In this document: positions 1-11,100 of the stretch, in pieces | Layout of the letters: every line of letters begins with the position of its first letter | Numbering within the stretch: the first letter of the stretch is position 1 | DNA from: Dermacentor variabilis | Taxonomy: Eukaryota > Arthropoda > Arachnida > Ixodida > Ixodidae | Assembly: GCF_050947875.1 (NCBI RefSeq) | Contig: NC_134574.1 | Location: forward strand, 104,988,969 to 105,052,968 | Reading direction: 5' to 3' | DNA: 64,000 bases | Translations under genes and position numbers: made by a program | Notes under the pieces: generated by a model | Database searches by the model: none | What the model was told of the DNA's origin: nothing | Seen by the model: the letters and a program-made list of their open reading frames with translations, nothing else

Positions 1-69
1 CACAAGGGCCTAGAGGCACGTGCTATATGAAAGAACTATCACAGCGCCATCCTCTGAAGAGAGGAGGCG

Positions 70-3000
70 CTACGAACATGTGGGGCTAACAACATGCAAT
101 ACAACATCTTTCAGATAACTTAAAAGTGCATTGGTGTCAAATAGCGGTTCTGGGCCGAGTAACATTAATGGGTGAAGGGGAATGTGCTGCCGATATGCTA
201 AGGGAAAATGTCTCCTTCTCTCAGATTCGGCTTCCCGACACTCCAGGAGGACGTGGAGTACGGTCAGCCTCTCCCCGCATCTACCACAGGCTGGAGGCTC
301 ATTTCCGGTTAGTAGAAAATTATGTGTGCCAAACGTGTGTCCTATTCTGAGACGACAGAATAGGACATCTGTTCGGCGTGATTTTGTAGTAGAGGGCCAG
401 AATCCTAACTGTGGTTTTATCAGGTGGAGCTTATTATCTGTTTCCGCGTCCCAGATGCGTTGCCAGTGATCTCGCAGCCTCCTTCGCAGGAAAGGCCTCA
501 GATCTGTGACAGGCACCGCAGCGGTAGGGTTAACCTCTTGCATTGTGATTGACGTGGCCATCTCGTCCGCCAGAACGTTACCTTCAATTCCCCTATGGCC
601 AGGGACCCAGCATATTATGATATTCTGGTTAGATGAGTACGCTTTGCACAAGACCGAATATAATTCATTAAATACGGGATTTTTATGTTTGCTGAGTGAC
701 ATTAAGGCCTTCACGACGCTGAGAGAGTCTGTATAGATCGCTGCTTTTGGAAGTTTCGATTTTCTTATGTGCTTTACAGCAGAGAGTAGTGCGTAGGCCT
801 CGGCCGTAAAGATACTTGTTTCCGGATGCAGTACATCGGATGCCGAAAACGATGGGCCGACGGCTGCATAGGATACCCCGGCATTTGACTTCGAAGCGTC
901 TGTGTAGAACTCTGCGCAGGAGTGCTTGTGCTGGAGTTCTAGGAAATGCATTCGGATTTCGGCCTCAGGAGCGTGCTTTGTAACTTTCATAAAGGATATG
1001 TCACATTGTATCACCTGCCACTCCCAAGGAGGTAAGAGCTTGGTTAGGTGCATTAAGCGATGCTCGATGAGTGGGACATGCATTTCATCGCTAAGCTCCT
1101 TCACACGCAGCGAGAAAGGCTGTCTTATGGAGGGACGATTGCTGAAAAGTGTAGCGCACGTCATATCAGTAACGGTATCAAAACATGGATGTTCAGGATT
1201 AGAGCGTACTTTAAGGAAATATGTATAGCTAATGTATGATCTCTGTAGGTGGAGAGACCATTCATTTGATTCTACATATAGACTTTGTATGGGACTCGTT
1301 CTGAAAGCGCCAGTGGCCAATCGGATTCCTAGATGGTGGACAGGATCTAGGATCTTTAGTGCGCTCGGGGCGGCAGAGTTATATACTACAGCACCATAAT
1401 CCAATCGAGACCGAATTAGGCTCTTGTATAGGTTCATTAAACACTTCCTATCACTACCCCATGTAATCTGGGACAGAAGTTTCATTAAGTTCATTGTTTT
1501 TAGACATTTTTCTTTCAGATATTTAATGTGTGGAATGAAAGTGAGTCTGTAGTCAAGTATGATACCTAAGAATTTGTGCTGTTTGCTGATAGGTATTCGT
1601 TGTCCACACAGTTCTAAGGAAGGATCCGGAACCAGGCCTCTCTTTCTTGTAAAAAGAACACAAGAGCTTTTGTTAGGATTGATCTTAAATCCATTCTTCT
1701 CTGCCCACATTGAGACTTTGTTCAGGCCGTGCTGTACCTGTCTCTCGCACACTGCGAGGTTACAGGATTTGAAAGCTATTTGTATGTCGTCCACGTAGAC
1801 AGAATAAAAGATTGCCGGTGGTAATGAAGCGCGAAGCGTGCTCATCTTCACGATGAAGAGTGTGCAGCTGAGCACGCCTCCTTGCGGTACACCAGTTTCT
1901 TGCGTAAAAGGACGCGAAAGTACATTTCCTACTTTTACCCGGAAGGTACGACTGGACAGATAGCTTTCTATTAGGTTAAGCATATTTCCATGGATACCCA
2001 TTTCTAACAAGTCTCTTAGGATTCCGTAACGCCACGTCGTATCGTACGCCTTCTCCATATCGAGGAATATGGATAAGAAGAATTGTTTGTGTACAAATGC
2101 GTCCCGGATATTTGCTTCTACACGTACAAGATGGTCAGTTGTGGAGCGCCCTTCTCGGAAGCCGCACTGATAGGGATCAAGGATTTTGCTCAGTTCAAGG
2201 AAATGGATGAGTCGCCGATTAATCATTTTTTCAAACACCTTACAGATGCAACTTGTGAGGGCTATCGGGCGGTAACTTGCCACTGAGGAAGGGTCCTTGC
2301 CTTGTTTCAAAACAGGGACCACAATGGCTTCCTTCCATGCGGTTGGAAGGTACCCTGCATCCCAAATGGTGTTGAAAAGTGTGAGTAGTGCAACCTGCGT
2401 GTCATTATGTAAGTTTTTGAGCATTTCATACATGATTCTATCAGATCCTGGTGCGGAGCTGTTGCATACGCTCATGGCAGCTCTTAATTCAGCAATACAA
2501 AAAGGACGGTTGTAAGGCTCATTCTCTCGACCTTTTCTTCTTAATGGCTTACGTTCTTCTGTTTCTTTGTATTTGAGGAAGGACTGTGTATAATTTGTTG
2601 GACTTGACACGCTCTCAAAATATTCCCCAAGTGAGTCTGCCTGGTCTTGCAGTGTATCGCCCTGTGTGTTCACCAGGGGGAGTGAATGTGTTTGCCGCCC
2701 TCTAATCCTATTAACTCTGTTCCAGGCTTTGGCCTCATCCCTAAACGAGTTAATACTCGTTAAAAACCTGTGCCAGCTCTCTCTTCTGGCCTGTCGGCGG
2801 GTTCTCCTACCTTGGGATTTTATTTTTTTAAAGTTGACAAGATTCTCAGCGGTGGGAGAAGCTCGCAGCAACCCCCACGCCTTGTTCTGATTCTTACGGG
2901 CGGTCTGACATTCGCTGTTCCACCACGGTACACGTCGTTTGCATGCCAGACCACTCGCTTCGGATATGCATTTTGATGCGGCATCCATCATGAATGATGT

Positions 3001-3789
3001 AAGATACTCTACAGCAGCATCAATTTCTAGAGAAGACATGTCGGCCCATGAGATGTTTGTGAGAGTTCGAAATTTCTCCCAGTCGGCTGTGTCTATCTTC
3101 CACCTAGGAGCTTGTGGAGGACACTCGTTTTCTTTAGATGTTCTTATCAGTATCGGGAAGTGGTCGCTCCCGTAAGGATTGTTCATAACTTCCCATTCGA
3201 GTTCAGGCAGTATACACGTGGAAACTAGGCTGAGGTCAATTGATGAAAATGTTCTGTTGGCGAGAGAATAATATGTGGGTGCCTTCTTATTCAGCAGGCA
3301 TGCACCAGAAGAGAAGAGGAACTGTTCAACAAGACGACCTCGCGCATCTATACGAGAGTCGCCCCACAGGGAGCTGTGCGCATTGAAGTCGCCAAGAACA
3401 ACATAGGGTTCTGGCAGTTCATCTATAAAGGACTGAAATTCATGTTTAGTTAATTTGTAATGTGGGGGTATATAAAGCGAGCAAATAGTGATGAGTTTGT
3501 TTAGCAGAACAACTCGCACCGCCACTGCTTCAAGGGGCGTTCGAAGCTGTAAAGGTTGACATGCTATACTTTTATGTGTGAGAATCGCAACACCACCCGA
3601 TGATGCGATGGCATCATCGCGATCTTTACGAAACGTAACATACGTACGGAGAAAGTTTGCGTGTCTGGATTTTAAATGTGTTTCCTGTAAACACAGCACT
3701 TTTGGATTAAGTTTGTGGATGAGTTCTTGCAAATCATCAAGGTTTGTAAGGAGACCTCTAATGTTCCATTGAATGATTTGTGTATCCAT
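70..3789 (-). CDS. LINE ORF2: endonuclease / reverse transcriptase / RNase H polyprotein
   Basis: This 1239-residue protein would nick target DNA, reverse-transcribe the element RNA at the nick and remove RNA from the hybrid. Domains in order: an APE-type endonuclease (about 1-220) with QWNIRG near residue 7, CLQETH near 33, GDFNAH near 133 and SDH near 208; a reverse transcriptase (about 430-760) with LDMEKAYDTTW, GVPQGG and a catalytic YVDD near 664 where YADD is usual; an RNase H domain (about 957-1085) with YTDAS, TAEAYAL, YTDS and GNVLADE supplying the D-E-D-D acids; and a C-terminal Cys/His cluster (CGRCGE...HVLLEC). The start is the ATG at 3789 and the stop is TAG at 70-72. No frameshift or nonsense codon is seen. 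Full length for the family suggests a young copy. Antisense ORFs in this interval are shadows. Confidence 0.93.
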   Translation of the reverse strand: MDTQIIQWNIRGLLTNLDDLQELIHKLNPKVLCLQETHLKSRHANFLRTYVTFRKDRDDAIASSGGVAILTHKSIACQPLQLRTPLEAVAVRVVLLNKLITICSLYIPPHYKLTKHEFQSFIDELPEPYVVLGDFNAHSSLWGDSRIDARGRLVEQFLFSSGACLLNKKAPTYYSLANRTFSSIDLSLVSTCILPELEWEVMNNPYGSDHFPILIRTSKENECPPQAPRWKIDTADWEKFRTLTNISWADMSSLEIDAAVEYLTSFMMDAASKCISEASGLACKRRVPWWNSECQTARKNQNKAWGLLRASPTAENLVNFKKIKSQGRRTRRQARRESWHRFLTSINSFRDEAKAWNRVNRIRGRQTHSLPLVNTQGDTLQDQADSLGEYFESVSSPTNYTQSFLKYKETEERKPLRRKGRENEPYNRPFCIAELRAAMSVCNSSAPGSDRIMYEMLKNLHNDTQVALLTLFNTIWDAGYLPTAWKEAIVVPVLKQGKDPSSVASYRPIALTSCICKVFEKMINRRLIHFLELSKILDPYQCGFREGRSTTDHLVRVEANIRDAFVHKQFFLSIFLDMEKAYDTTWRYGILRDLLEMGIHGNMLNLIESYLSSRTFRVKVGNVLSRPFTQETGVPQGGVLSCTLFIVKMSTLRASLPPAIFYSVYVDDIQIAFKSCNLAVCERQVQHGLNKVSMWAEKNGFKINPNKSSCVLFTRKRGLVPDPSLELCGQRIPISKQHKFLGIILDYRLTFIPHIKYLKEKCLKTMNLMKLLSQITWGSDRKCLMNLYKSLIRSRLDYGAVVYNSAAPSALKILDPVHHLGIRLATGAFRTSPIQSLYVESNEWSLHLQRSYISYTYFLKVRSNPEHPCFDTVTDMTCATLFSNRPSIRQPFSLRVKELSDEMHVPLIEHRLMHLTKLLPPWEWQVIQCDISFMKVTKHAPEAEIRMHFLELQHKHSCAEFYTDASKSNAGVSYAAVGPSFSASDVLHPETSIFTAEAYALLSAVKHIRKSKLPKAAIYTDSLSVVKALMSLSKHKNPVFNELYSVLCKAYSSNQNIIICWVPGHRGIEGNVLADEMATSITMQEVNPTAAVPVTDLRPFLRRRLRDHWQRIWDAETDNKLHLIKPQLGFWPSTTKSRRTDVLFCRLRIGHTFGTHNFLLTGNEPPACGRCGERLTVLHVLLECREAESERRRHFPLAYRQHIPLHPLMLLGPEPLFDTNALLSYLKDVVLHVVSPTCS

Positions 3790-3835
3790 ATTTAAAATAA
3801 ATTGGTGCTGTGTTTACGGAAACGGACGGGATGCC

Positions 3836-5173
3836 TTAGATTACAGAACCCTTTCGAGGCCCTGTAATAGGGGTTTTGTTCTTTCTGGAGCGTTCGAGGG
3901 AGCCTCGCCGCTCCTTAGGCGCTTGGTGCGCCTTGAGGATGGGTGTAGTGTCCATTGCCTCTTGTGAGGCGCCGGACACGGGCTCTTGCGAGCATGAAGA
4001 TTTCAGAGGGAGTCCCGCCTTGGAGGGCAAGACCCCTGCGCCCACCAGCCCGGAGGTCGATGGGGCTCCCAGAGGGACTTGGCTACGCCGGCCGTTGCCA
4101 GCGCATGAAGGAACCTCGGAAGTTGAGGCAGCCTCGGCTGCGCCCTCCTTCGGGGTCGATGGTTCCTTCTCCTCGGTTGACGGAGCAGCGCTAGCTGCAA
4201 CCGTCGCGGGGGCAGATGGCGTGACTGCCGACTCACTGCTTGTGGGTCGGACAGCCGCCGGAGGCCGTTGTGACGCTGCCCCCTGACGCGCCACTTCGGC
4301 AAAGCTTTTCTTTGGCAGGTATGCAACCCGCCTGCGTGCCTCCTTAAATGAGATATTTTCTTTCACTTTGATCGTTACGATTTCTTTTTCTTTCTTCCAG
4401 GATGGGCACGACCGTGAGTACGCGGCGTGATCCCCATCACAGTTTACACAGTGTAGAGAGTTCTTACATTCTTCAGTTGCGTGTTCAAGGGCACTGCATT
4501 TGGCGCATGTTTGGCGGCCTCGGCAGCTCTGCGAGCTGTGGCCAAAACGTTGGCATTTGAAACATCTCAAGGGATTTGGCACATACGTGCGTACACGAAG
4601 CTTGATGTACCCGGCCTCGATTGACTCGGGCAGGACACTTGAATTGAAGGTGAGTATTAGGTGTTTGGTCGGAATTTCTTTACCGTCTCTCCTTATCTTG
4701 ATCCTTTTGACATTTATGACATTCTGTTCGCTGAAGCCCTCCAAGAGCTCAGCCTCAGAGAGCTCCAGCAAATCATCGTCCGAGACAACGCCGCGGGAAG
4801 TATTCATCGTGCGGTGCGGGGTTACTACTACTTGGGTCTCCCCAAATGATACTAGCTGAGGCAGTTTTTCAAATTGCTTCTGATCGCGGAGCTCCAGGAG
4901 GAGGTCTCCGCTAGCCATCCTCGACACCTTATATCCTGGACCAAAAACTTCGGTAAGAGACTTAGATACAAGGAACGGGGAGATTGTTCGCACTTGTTTA
5001 GCTGGTTTTTCAGAGTGGATCACGTGAAAACGAGGGAAGGATTCTTTTTGTCGACCAAAAAACTGGAATAAATCATCGGTGCGCCCTCTTTTCTGAGGGC
5101 GATCAGGAAGTGGAGGGAAGGATGTTGCCATAAAGGAATTGAATTTTCGGCAATAACGCCAGCCACCCACCAT
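3836..5173 (-). CDS. LINE ORF1: gag-like RNA-binding protein with CCHC knuckles
   Basis: A 445-residue protein that in related LINEs coats the element RNA and forms the RNP for target-primed reverse transcription. The N-terminal half carries a PRFHVIHSE-type segment and an RRM-like fold region. Residues about 200-265 hold three zinc knuckles: CFKCQRFGHSSQSC and CAKCSALEHATEEC (both C-x2-C-x4-H-x4-C), then a variant CVNCDGDHAAYSRSC. The C-terminal third is low-complexity, rich in Ala, Ser, Pro and Thr, and ends in a basic stretch. The first ATG is at 5173. A second at 5131 (MATSFPPLPDRP) starts closer to the conserved part and could be the real start. ORF2 begins 46 bp after the ORF1 stop, so reinitiation or a separate initiation is needed. 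Confidence 0.88.
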   Translation of the reverse strand: MVGGWRYCRKFNSFMATSFPPLPDRPQKRGRTDDLFQFFGRQKESFPRFHVIHSEKPAKQVRTISPFLVSKSLTEVFGPGYKVSRMASGDLLLELRDQKQFEKLPQLVSFGETQVVVTPHRTMNTSRGVVSDDDLLELSEAELLEGFSEQNVINVKRIKIRRDGKEIPTKHLILTFNSSVLPESIEAGYIKLRVRTYVPNPLRCFKCQRFGHSSQSCRGRQTCAKCSALEHATEECKNSLHCVNCDGDHAAYSRSCPSWKKEKEIVTIKVKENISFKEARRRVAYLPKKSFAEVARQGAASQRPPAAVRPTSSESAVTPSAPATVAASAAPSTEEKEPSTPKEGAAEAASTSEVPSCAGNGRRSQVPLGAPSTSGLVGAGVLPSKAGLPLKSSCSQEPVSGASQEAMDTTPILKAHQAPKERRGSLERSRKNKTPITGPRKGSVI

Positions 5174-5660
5174 GGAGTCCTACAAGGGGACGCTACAGAG
5201 ACTGTAAGAACAGGTCCTGTAAACGCCAGCTGTACGTCATCACTATAACCAAATATGAAATAACCTAGGTTGGTTAATCACACAAGGTTAACCCTTGCTG
5301 CCTGGAAACTATGGAAGTAAGCGGAAGGAAGGAGAAGACAGGAAAGATGAAAAGTGAGAGAAAGACGAAGGCTGGAGGGAGAGAGAGACAGGAAAAGGCA
5401 ACTACCGATTTCCCCCGGGTGGGTCAGTCCGGGGGGGCCGTCTATGTGAAGCAGAGGCCAAAGGGGTGTGTTGCGTCCGCCGGGGGGCCTTAAAGGTCCA
5501 GACACCCAGCATCGGCTCAACCCCCAGGATCCCCCTTTCCCCAGACACGGCTAAGCCGCGCACGGCTACACGCGGGAGGGTCCAACCCTCGTGTGCTCGG
5601 GTACGTGGTGTCGCAACACACCAAACGCCTGCTGACGCAGACGCCCCTGCGGGGGAAACT
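5174..5660 (-). promoter_or_regulatory. Probable LINE 5' UTR with internal promoter
   Basis: GC-rich, purine/pyrimidine-biased sequence lies directly upstream of ORF1 and is clearly different in composition from the DNA beyond about 5660. LINEs of this group carry an internal Pol II promoter in the 5' UTR, so this is where it should be. The role is inferred from position. I cannot pick out initiator or downstream elements with confidence. Confidence 0.5.
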
Positions 5661-8600
5661 TGCCATGTTTAATATTTGGTTCCTTTAGAACACAATGTAA
5701 TCAATCTGTACCGCTATATAGAATTAGTAGGCCCTAGAAGATGCCATCAAAACTTAAGACGTCACAGCCCCAGATGCGGGAACTTAAGTAGCCGTCGTCA
5801 CCCGTATGTCGTTCTTGCGCTTTTTCTGGCTTACCAAACGTCTTATCGTTGTAAGAGTGGTGTTTTTGGCGTTGTAGAACGGTAATTTACTGATGCAGAA
5901 AAAGTCAATTTTCTCTTTAGTGTCCCTTTAAGGCGCCTGCCCAGCGACAGGTGCCTTCAGGACAATCTCAGTACAAAGTCTACACGAGGAATTAGACCAA
6001 AGGTCACTTCATCTTCAAACGTCTTCTATTAGTTTTTCATACTTCCTCAAAGCTTATTCAAATCCAGATCACCCATGTCCTTCCACCATCGACAATATTT
6101 CACGAACGGTACTTCTTAATAACGGGCCAGCTCCCACGCCGCCCGCTTTGCAGCGTCATTTGCATATGTCCTGGGGAAACAGGGTCCGGTCCGTATTTAC
6201 AAAGAACTGTTACTCTAGAATTGTTCGTACAAGAAAATTACAGGCAATACTTGTGCCGGACGCATCACTAGCGAAGGCGGCCGTTTAATGGCGATCAACA
6301 CTTACGAACGAAATGCTTTGTCAATTCGGCCCCTGTTGTGTAAATCTTCAATAATGCGTTGAACTGTATTTTGCTTGCCAGCGCCATTGGAATGGCAGGG
6401 TATAAAAGTTGACACATCATTTTCTGAAGTACCGAACATGCTCTAACAGCATTTATTTCAACTTCAATTCAAGTACTTCGATCCAGAGTATCATACTGTT
6501 TGCATTTCGATTTCATGTTCACGTGTTCTGAGCAGTTATCGGATCAGACTTCTCGGCAGCAAGTGGTTTGAACCTCAACTAGCTTCCTGAAGAGCGTACG
6601 CAATCTTATTGACAGTAAAGTATGTCAAGAAGAAAAGAAGTTTGCCGAGCTTTCATCTGCACAGTTAAAAAAGTGTGAAAGCCTTCGATTCTCCAAGGAA
6701 ACTAACGAAACGCAACATCTAATGAAATCTACTAAATTCTCTGCTCTAATTTTGAGCGAAACCAATACGTGATACGCCTGACTACAATATGCCCGACTAC
6801 AAAGGCACGTGATGGCCGGTCTTAAAATCAATAGGTTCTCGAGAATGCGACACCAGTGTTCCTGTGCGAGTCAGGTTTTAAACTCAATTTATGAAAGGAA
6901 CTAAGGGAGCAGTTGCGAAGAAAGTTTGATATCGAATAACAAACTCCACTTAATGAAACCGTTTTTAGGGCATTGAATAAGAGAAAGAAGACAAAGGCAC
7001 ACGATATTTTATTGTGCAGACGTAAAATCGGATACGTGCGTGCTGATCTTTACCTTTTGACTGGCAGTGGCCCTCTGGTTTGCAGAAGATTTTGTGATGC
7101 ACTTACAGCCCTTAGTATTCTTTGAGAATGTATTGCAGTAGTGCTATAGAAATGCAATAATTATTTTTCTCTTTCCTAATGTCGACAAATCCTCTCACTA
7201 CACACATTTTTATTCAGCAACAATCCCCTTTTTTATGCTAGAACAGTTACGCAATTCTAAAATTGAGTAGGGACATTCGAAATGGCATGCCGGTGATATT
7301 AAATCGTAGTATGGCATCTCGCAGAATATTGGGGGCTGTGAAATCTACCTGACAATATATAGTTCTCGCCTCTGCCTCCTTGTGCCGCTGCGGCTGCGCA
7401 GTAAGAACAGCGCCCTGCCGGATGCAAGGTGTGTCACAGCGCTGGCGCGATGACAAACGCTGGCAGCGGCGCGTTACCGGCGTGGGTCGATCGACAGCGC
7501 ACCAGACGAAGTCGACGGAAAACAACGAGCGTTTACCCTCGTTCCAGGCAGTCATTAGATTAGCTTTACATCTTCTCTCAGTTTCCTTCAGACCAGTCCA
7601 TTAACCAGTGTCATCAGCAGAGACCTTCTCAGCCAAAGCGCTAATATGCGGCCGCCCAACGGTCCATGCTGTAGCAGGCAATCCCATAACGCTGCACTGA
7701 TTCCGGTAAAACGTATTGAGGTGAGGGTGACAGCGCCAGCCCTTAGCTTCATCTATTTCTGCAACCAAAAGCAGTGCGCGTCGCTCGTGCCGTCTGTACA
7801 CGTTCAAACTCTTCACACTCAAATTAAAGAATTCGCGTTCATGTTAATTTTTTCAACATTACCTTGGGTTTGCTGCTGTCGTTACATTCACGTTTTCGTA
7901 ACGCACACAATTACTCGCTTTGCTCAAATACGCTCGTCTGTATGGTTATGACTTTAGGAACTCCAAAACGCCACTGTACAGCCAGCTACCTGCAGAAGGC
8001 TTCGCACGACATTCATTCCAACGGGACGTGGGATCTGCATAAGCTTTTCCAACACAAAACATTAGTGATGAGCGTCAACAGTCGTTGGTATATCGTGCAC
8101 ATGCCATGTATGGGCCGGCAATCTGTCTCGTTTGCGAGCTACATTAGTGGCGAGACCACCGCCGCCTGCCATAGGAAGCTTTCCCGAAAAGCCTCGGCAA
8201 TACTTTTCCCTCTCTTTGTTATTCCTGTACGCAGGTGGTTTAACTGGGCGAACAAGCACGATGATAGATAAAAGACCACACGTGTGCTATGCGTGTCTCT
8301 CTAACAAAGGCACGCGACCAATTAAACGCACAGCGATGCCATTGTGCCTACCACTCATGTCATCTCTAGAATTTATCCGTTAACTGAACTGTATATATAA
8401 AGACCTTTCCATTAGGATAACATGATTATGGTAACGTACACTGGAGGTCCACTAAATGCACATGTTCTGCAACGTCACAAGCTACTTCCGAAGCCGAACG
8501 TGGTTTCCGTAAGCGCAACCCAGAGAATCGGTTATTAATTTGCTTTTCCATTTTCATCTACCCGTACTTTGCGGTTTGCTGTTTAATTGTTGGGCGCCCA

Positions 8601-9145
8601 AAGTGCGCACTGCCCAAAAATAACGATGTTGCCGTCGGTGGTCGATAGATCTAGATGACCTCTTTGAGATTCCGGTATGCGATATGTCTTAGCGGTGTGG
8701 TACGCGATATCTCTTAGTATTCCTGGGATATTCATATGGTGCTACCTCCCCGATGTTCTTCCTCCAATTTGCTTTTTGCTTTGCGGGAGTGTACATTTCC
8801 TATTGCCTCAAGCATTTCGTTTTCCCACACCAACGCAAATACAATTTTTTAGCGACGCTGTCACTTGCATGGCCTCTCTCCCGCTCTTTTTATTTTTCTA
8901 TACTTTCGCGTAAGCAATGTGGGCAACTTTCCAGGAGGACTTACCGCTTTGAGAAGATAAGAGAACGCAAGAATTTGGCCCGATGAAGGCGAAAACAGAC
9001 GCAAAGAAGGTGACGCAATATAACAAAAATGTAATGAAACGTTTCCTTTAAGGTTTGCGTGGAAGAAATCAACGCGATATGAGAATCCCTTATGCGTTAC
9101 AAAGGGGACGCCTTAGAGAAATGAAATGGCACGTAAAAAAGAACA
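5661..9145. other. No gene recognised; anonymous DNA with short repeat scraps
   Basis: Short ORFs here have no recognisable domain and no shared codon bias. Visible content is a TATAAAAG motif at 6401, a possible repeat scrap at 6186-6270 starting GGGTCCGGTCCGTATTTACAA that resembles the MITE end at 9146, and a segment at about 7990-8045 (GCTTCGCACGACATTC then GGACGTGGGATCTGC) that resembles part of the composite repeat at 10.9 kb. Confidence 0.4.
6401..6408 (+). promoter_or_regulatory. Isolated TATA-box match
   Basis: TATAAAAG sits in GGGTATAAAAGTTGAC, a strong match to an arthropod TATA box, with ATG triplets downstream. No substantial ORF or splice structure follows, so it may be chance or the relic of a promoter. 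Confidence 0.18.
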
Positions 9146-9282
9146 GGGTCCGAATTAACAAAGGTTTTAGTTAAGAAGTGATGATTTTCATTGGCTGATC
9201 ACCTTCGCTAATAATATGACCTACATCCCTATTGGCTGGCACGAACACTGTTAGCTTAAGAACATTTCGCGAATACGGGCCC
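9146..9282. mobile_element. Small MITE-like element with terminal inverted repeats
   Basis: The left end GGGTCCGAATTAACAAA and the reverse complement of the right end, GGGCCCGTATTCGCGAA, match at most positions, and both arms continue to TTAAG. The 137-bp unit has no coding capacity. A similar one-ended sequence occurs at about 6186, and another begins at about 16243 (GGCCCGTATTTACAAA). Target duplication is unclear. The superfamily is not determined. Confidence 0.45.
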
Positions 9283-10479
9283 AGATGATTTTACTTTGGT
9301 TCACTGTTAAGTGCGTTCATGCCAAGAACACCTGGAGTCACAATTTCCAAGGTGTATTCTTTATTTGCTATTTTTCTTCAAGCTTTTGTTAGCCGAGAAC
9401 CATACCATCAATAATAAGTATCGTATTTCCCACGGAAGAGCGTTCCCGATAAATAACTGCCCTGGCCGGCTATTTGTATGCGTGCGAATGGTACATATGC
9501 CGTAAAATGTCTCCCACCTCGTCACCTCAACCTTCTATATCGCTTCCTGCAGATAACGCTGACGGTAAGCGCTTCCGACAAACTGGAGCTGGTGATAAGA
9601 TTAGTTTCGAAACTCCGAATCAATTTCATGAAGCCGCTTATAAGTTGTACAAAAATAAAGCGCGCGCAGGCGCTTTCAAGGAAGCAGGTTTGAATAGTAC
9701 TCAGAAGGAGTTTTTCTTTAGCTAACCCTTCTTGTTTTCTTGATTGAATAATTGGGGCTCTACGTTCTTAATCTGTTAATGAATCCGTTTAAGGCATATT
9801 TGAGTGAACGCCTACATAAGCGCCCCTCTAAGGCAAAACTATTCCAATCTGTTTTGATTTCATTCTCCTGACATCAAATTTACGTAACCAACGACACAAG
9901 CCTCGGATGGTGGCCTACAGCGTTGTCTTAACAGGGCAATGAAACACTCTTCTTGAACTTTTGTTCTCTTTCAAAATGAATTGCATTGCCTACATTCAGC
10001 GGTTCTTCCCGTCTAATTGGCTCACAAGAGGCAAGCAGCATGCTCAAGTGGACAGGGCTTCGATGGGGCCGAGCCAGCACAGTGAAAACAGCTAACCGGA
10101 TGAAGAGGGTAGTGCCGGCGTCTGCGATTGGCCTGCTTCCCCTTAGTTAGCTCGTGGTGGTTGTTCGAAAACAACGGCGGCGTTCAAAGGAAGGTGAAGA
10201 ACTCCGTTGGAACGAATCCTGAACAAACCAGCATTGGCAGAGTGATGTCGTATACATGCCGAAAGGACTCTAAAATGTTTTACTGCCATGCAAAAATATT
10301 TATGCGAAAATAAATCCATGCTCATCGACAAGTGCAACTACCAATGCCTGAGTGATCGGCTAGCAGCCATCTTATACTCCTTTTGGAACGGCGCAGTCTC
10401 TGGCTATACCGAAAAAAAATAAGTTTTGTTCGGTATATTAATCCATCTTTAACGCGTACACGTCACTTTGAAGCGGCGA
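9283..10479. other. No gene recognised
   Basis: Short ORFs only, without domain signatures. I see no RNA gene or clear repeat in this interval. Confidence 0.4.
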
Positions 10480-11100
10480 GTTTGCGCGGATTTGTGACGT
10501 TGCGTGAGAGCCAGGCAAAATGGGCGCAGCCCAAGAACTTTTGCCCAATATCTGAGGGCTATTATCAATCCTCGTTCGACGCATTTTCGACAATACGTGA
10601 GAATGCGTCGAATGAGGAATGGTTTTTTTTTTAATGCGAAGCATTTCTTGGCAAACATTTGCCACTTTGACATTATCTATCTATCTAGCCGTTTAGGTCT
10701 TGGTGCTCTCATGGTCGTTTCGATAGGTTGGCTGGCACCAAAATTGGTATAGCATCACAAAAGTGTATGACGTATATGAATAATAGGTTATGACAGGAAT
10801 GTCATAACTTGCGTGCCATGTAGGTCATGGAACAGCCGCCTACAACTTGGTGCTCTCATGCTCGTTTCATTAACTTGGTAGGCTCCCCGCACACTGCTTC
10901 GCATAACATCGATTGTCACAGGGCGTGGGATCTGCCAGCGTTTTTTGTTGTTCTTGTTGTTGCTGTTCAGTTTAATCATACATAATCAGTGTATACAGGT
11001 CATATCAGACGGGGGGCCATCGACGTTTTTGTGACGTCGCGTGACAGACAGGCGAAGTTGGGTGTGCTCCGAAATTTTTTTTATCAATAGTTTAGGACTG
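10480..11100. repeat. Composite dispersed repeat with internal duplication
   Basis: TTGGTGCTCTCATG followed by CTCGTTTC-like sequence occurs at about 10700 and again at about 10847, a spacing near 147 bp. The motif TTTGTGACGTTGCGTGAGAGCCAGGC at about 10492 recurs in diverged form at about 11028 (TTTTGTGACGTCGCGTGACAG). The segment CTGCTTCGCATAACATCGATTG...GGCGTGGGATCTGCC near 10890-10935 has a diverged partner near 7995-8040. This marks a dispersed non-coding repeat in more than one copy. Its class is unknown. Confidence 0.45.

Larger units (their letters stand above)
1..5660 (-). mobile_element. Near-complete non-LTR retrotransposon (I/R1-like LINE with RNase H), 3' end outside the window
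   Basis: On the minus strand a roughly 490-bp 5' leader is followed by ORF1 (nucleic-acid-binding, gag-like) and ORF2 (endonuclease, reverse transcriptase, RNase H). The ORFs are 46 bp apart and both are open throughout. This two-ORF plan, with CCHC knuckles in ORF1 and an RNase H domain after the RT, is typical of the I group of LINEs. The 5' boundary near 5660 is inferred from where the GC-rich leader gives way to ordinary AT-richer sequence. The 3' UTR and tail lie left of base 1, so no target duplication can be checked. It is the only element here that could still be autonomous. Confidence 0.88.
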
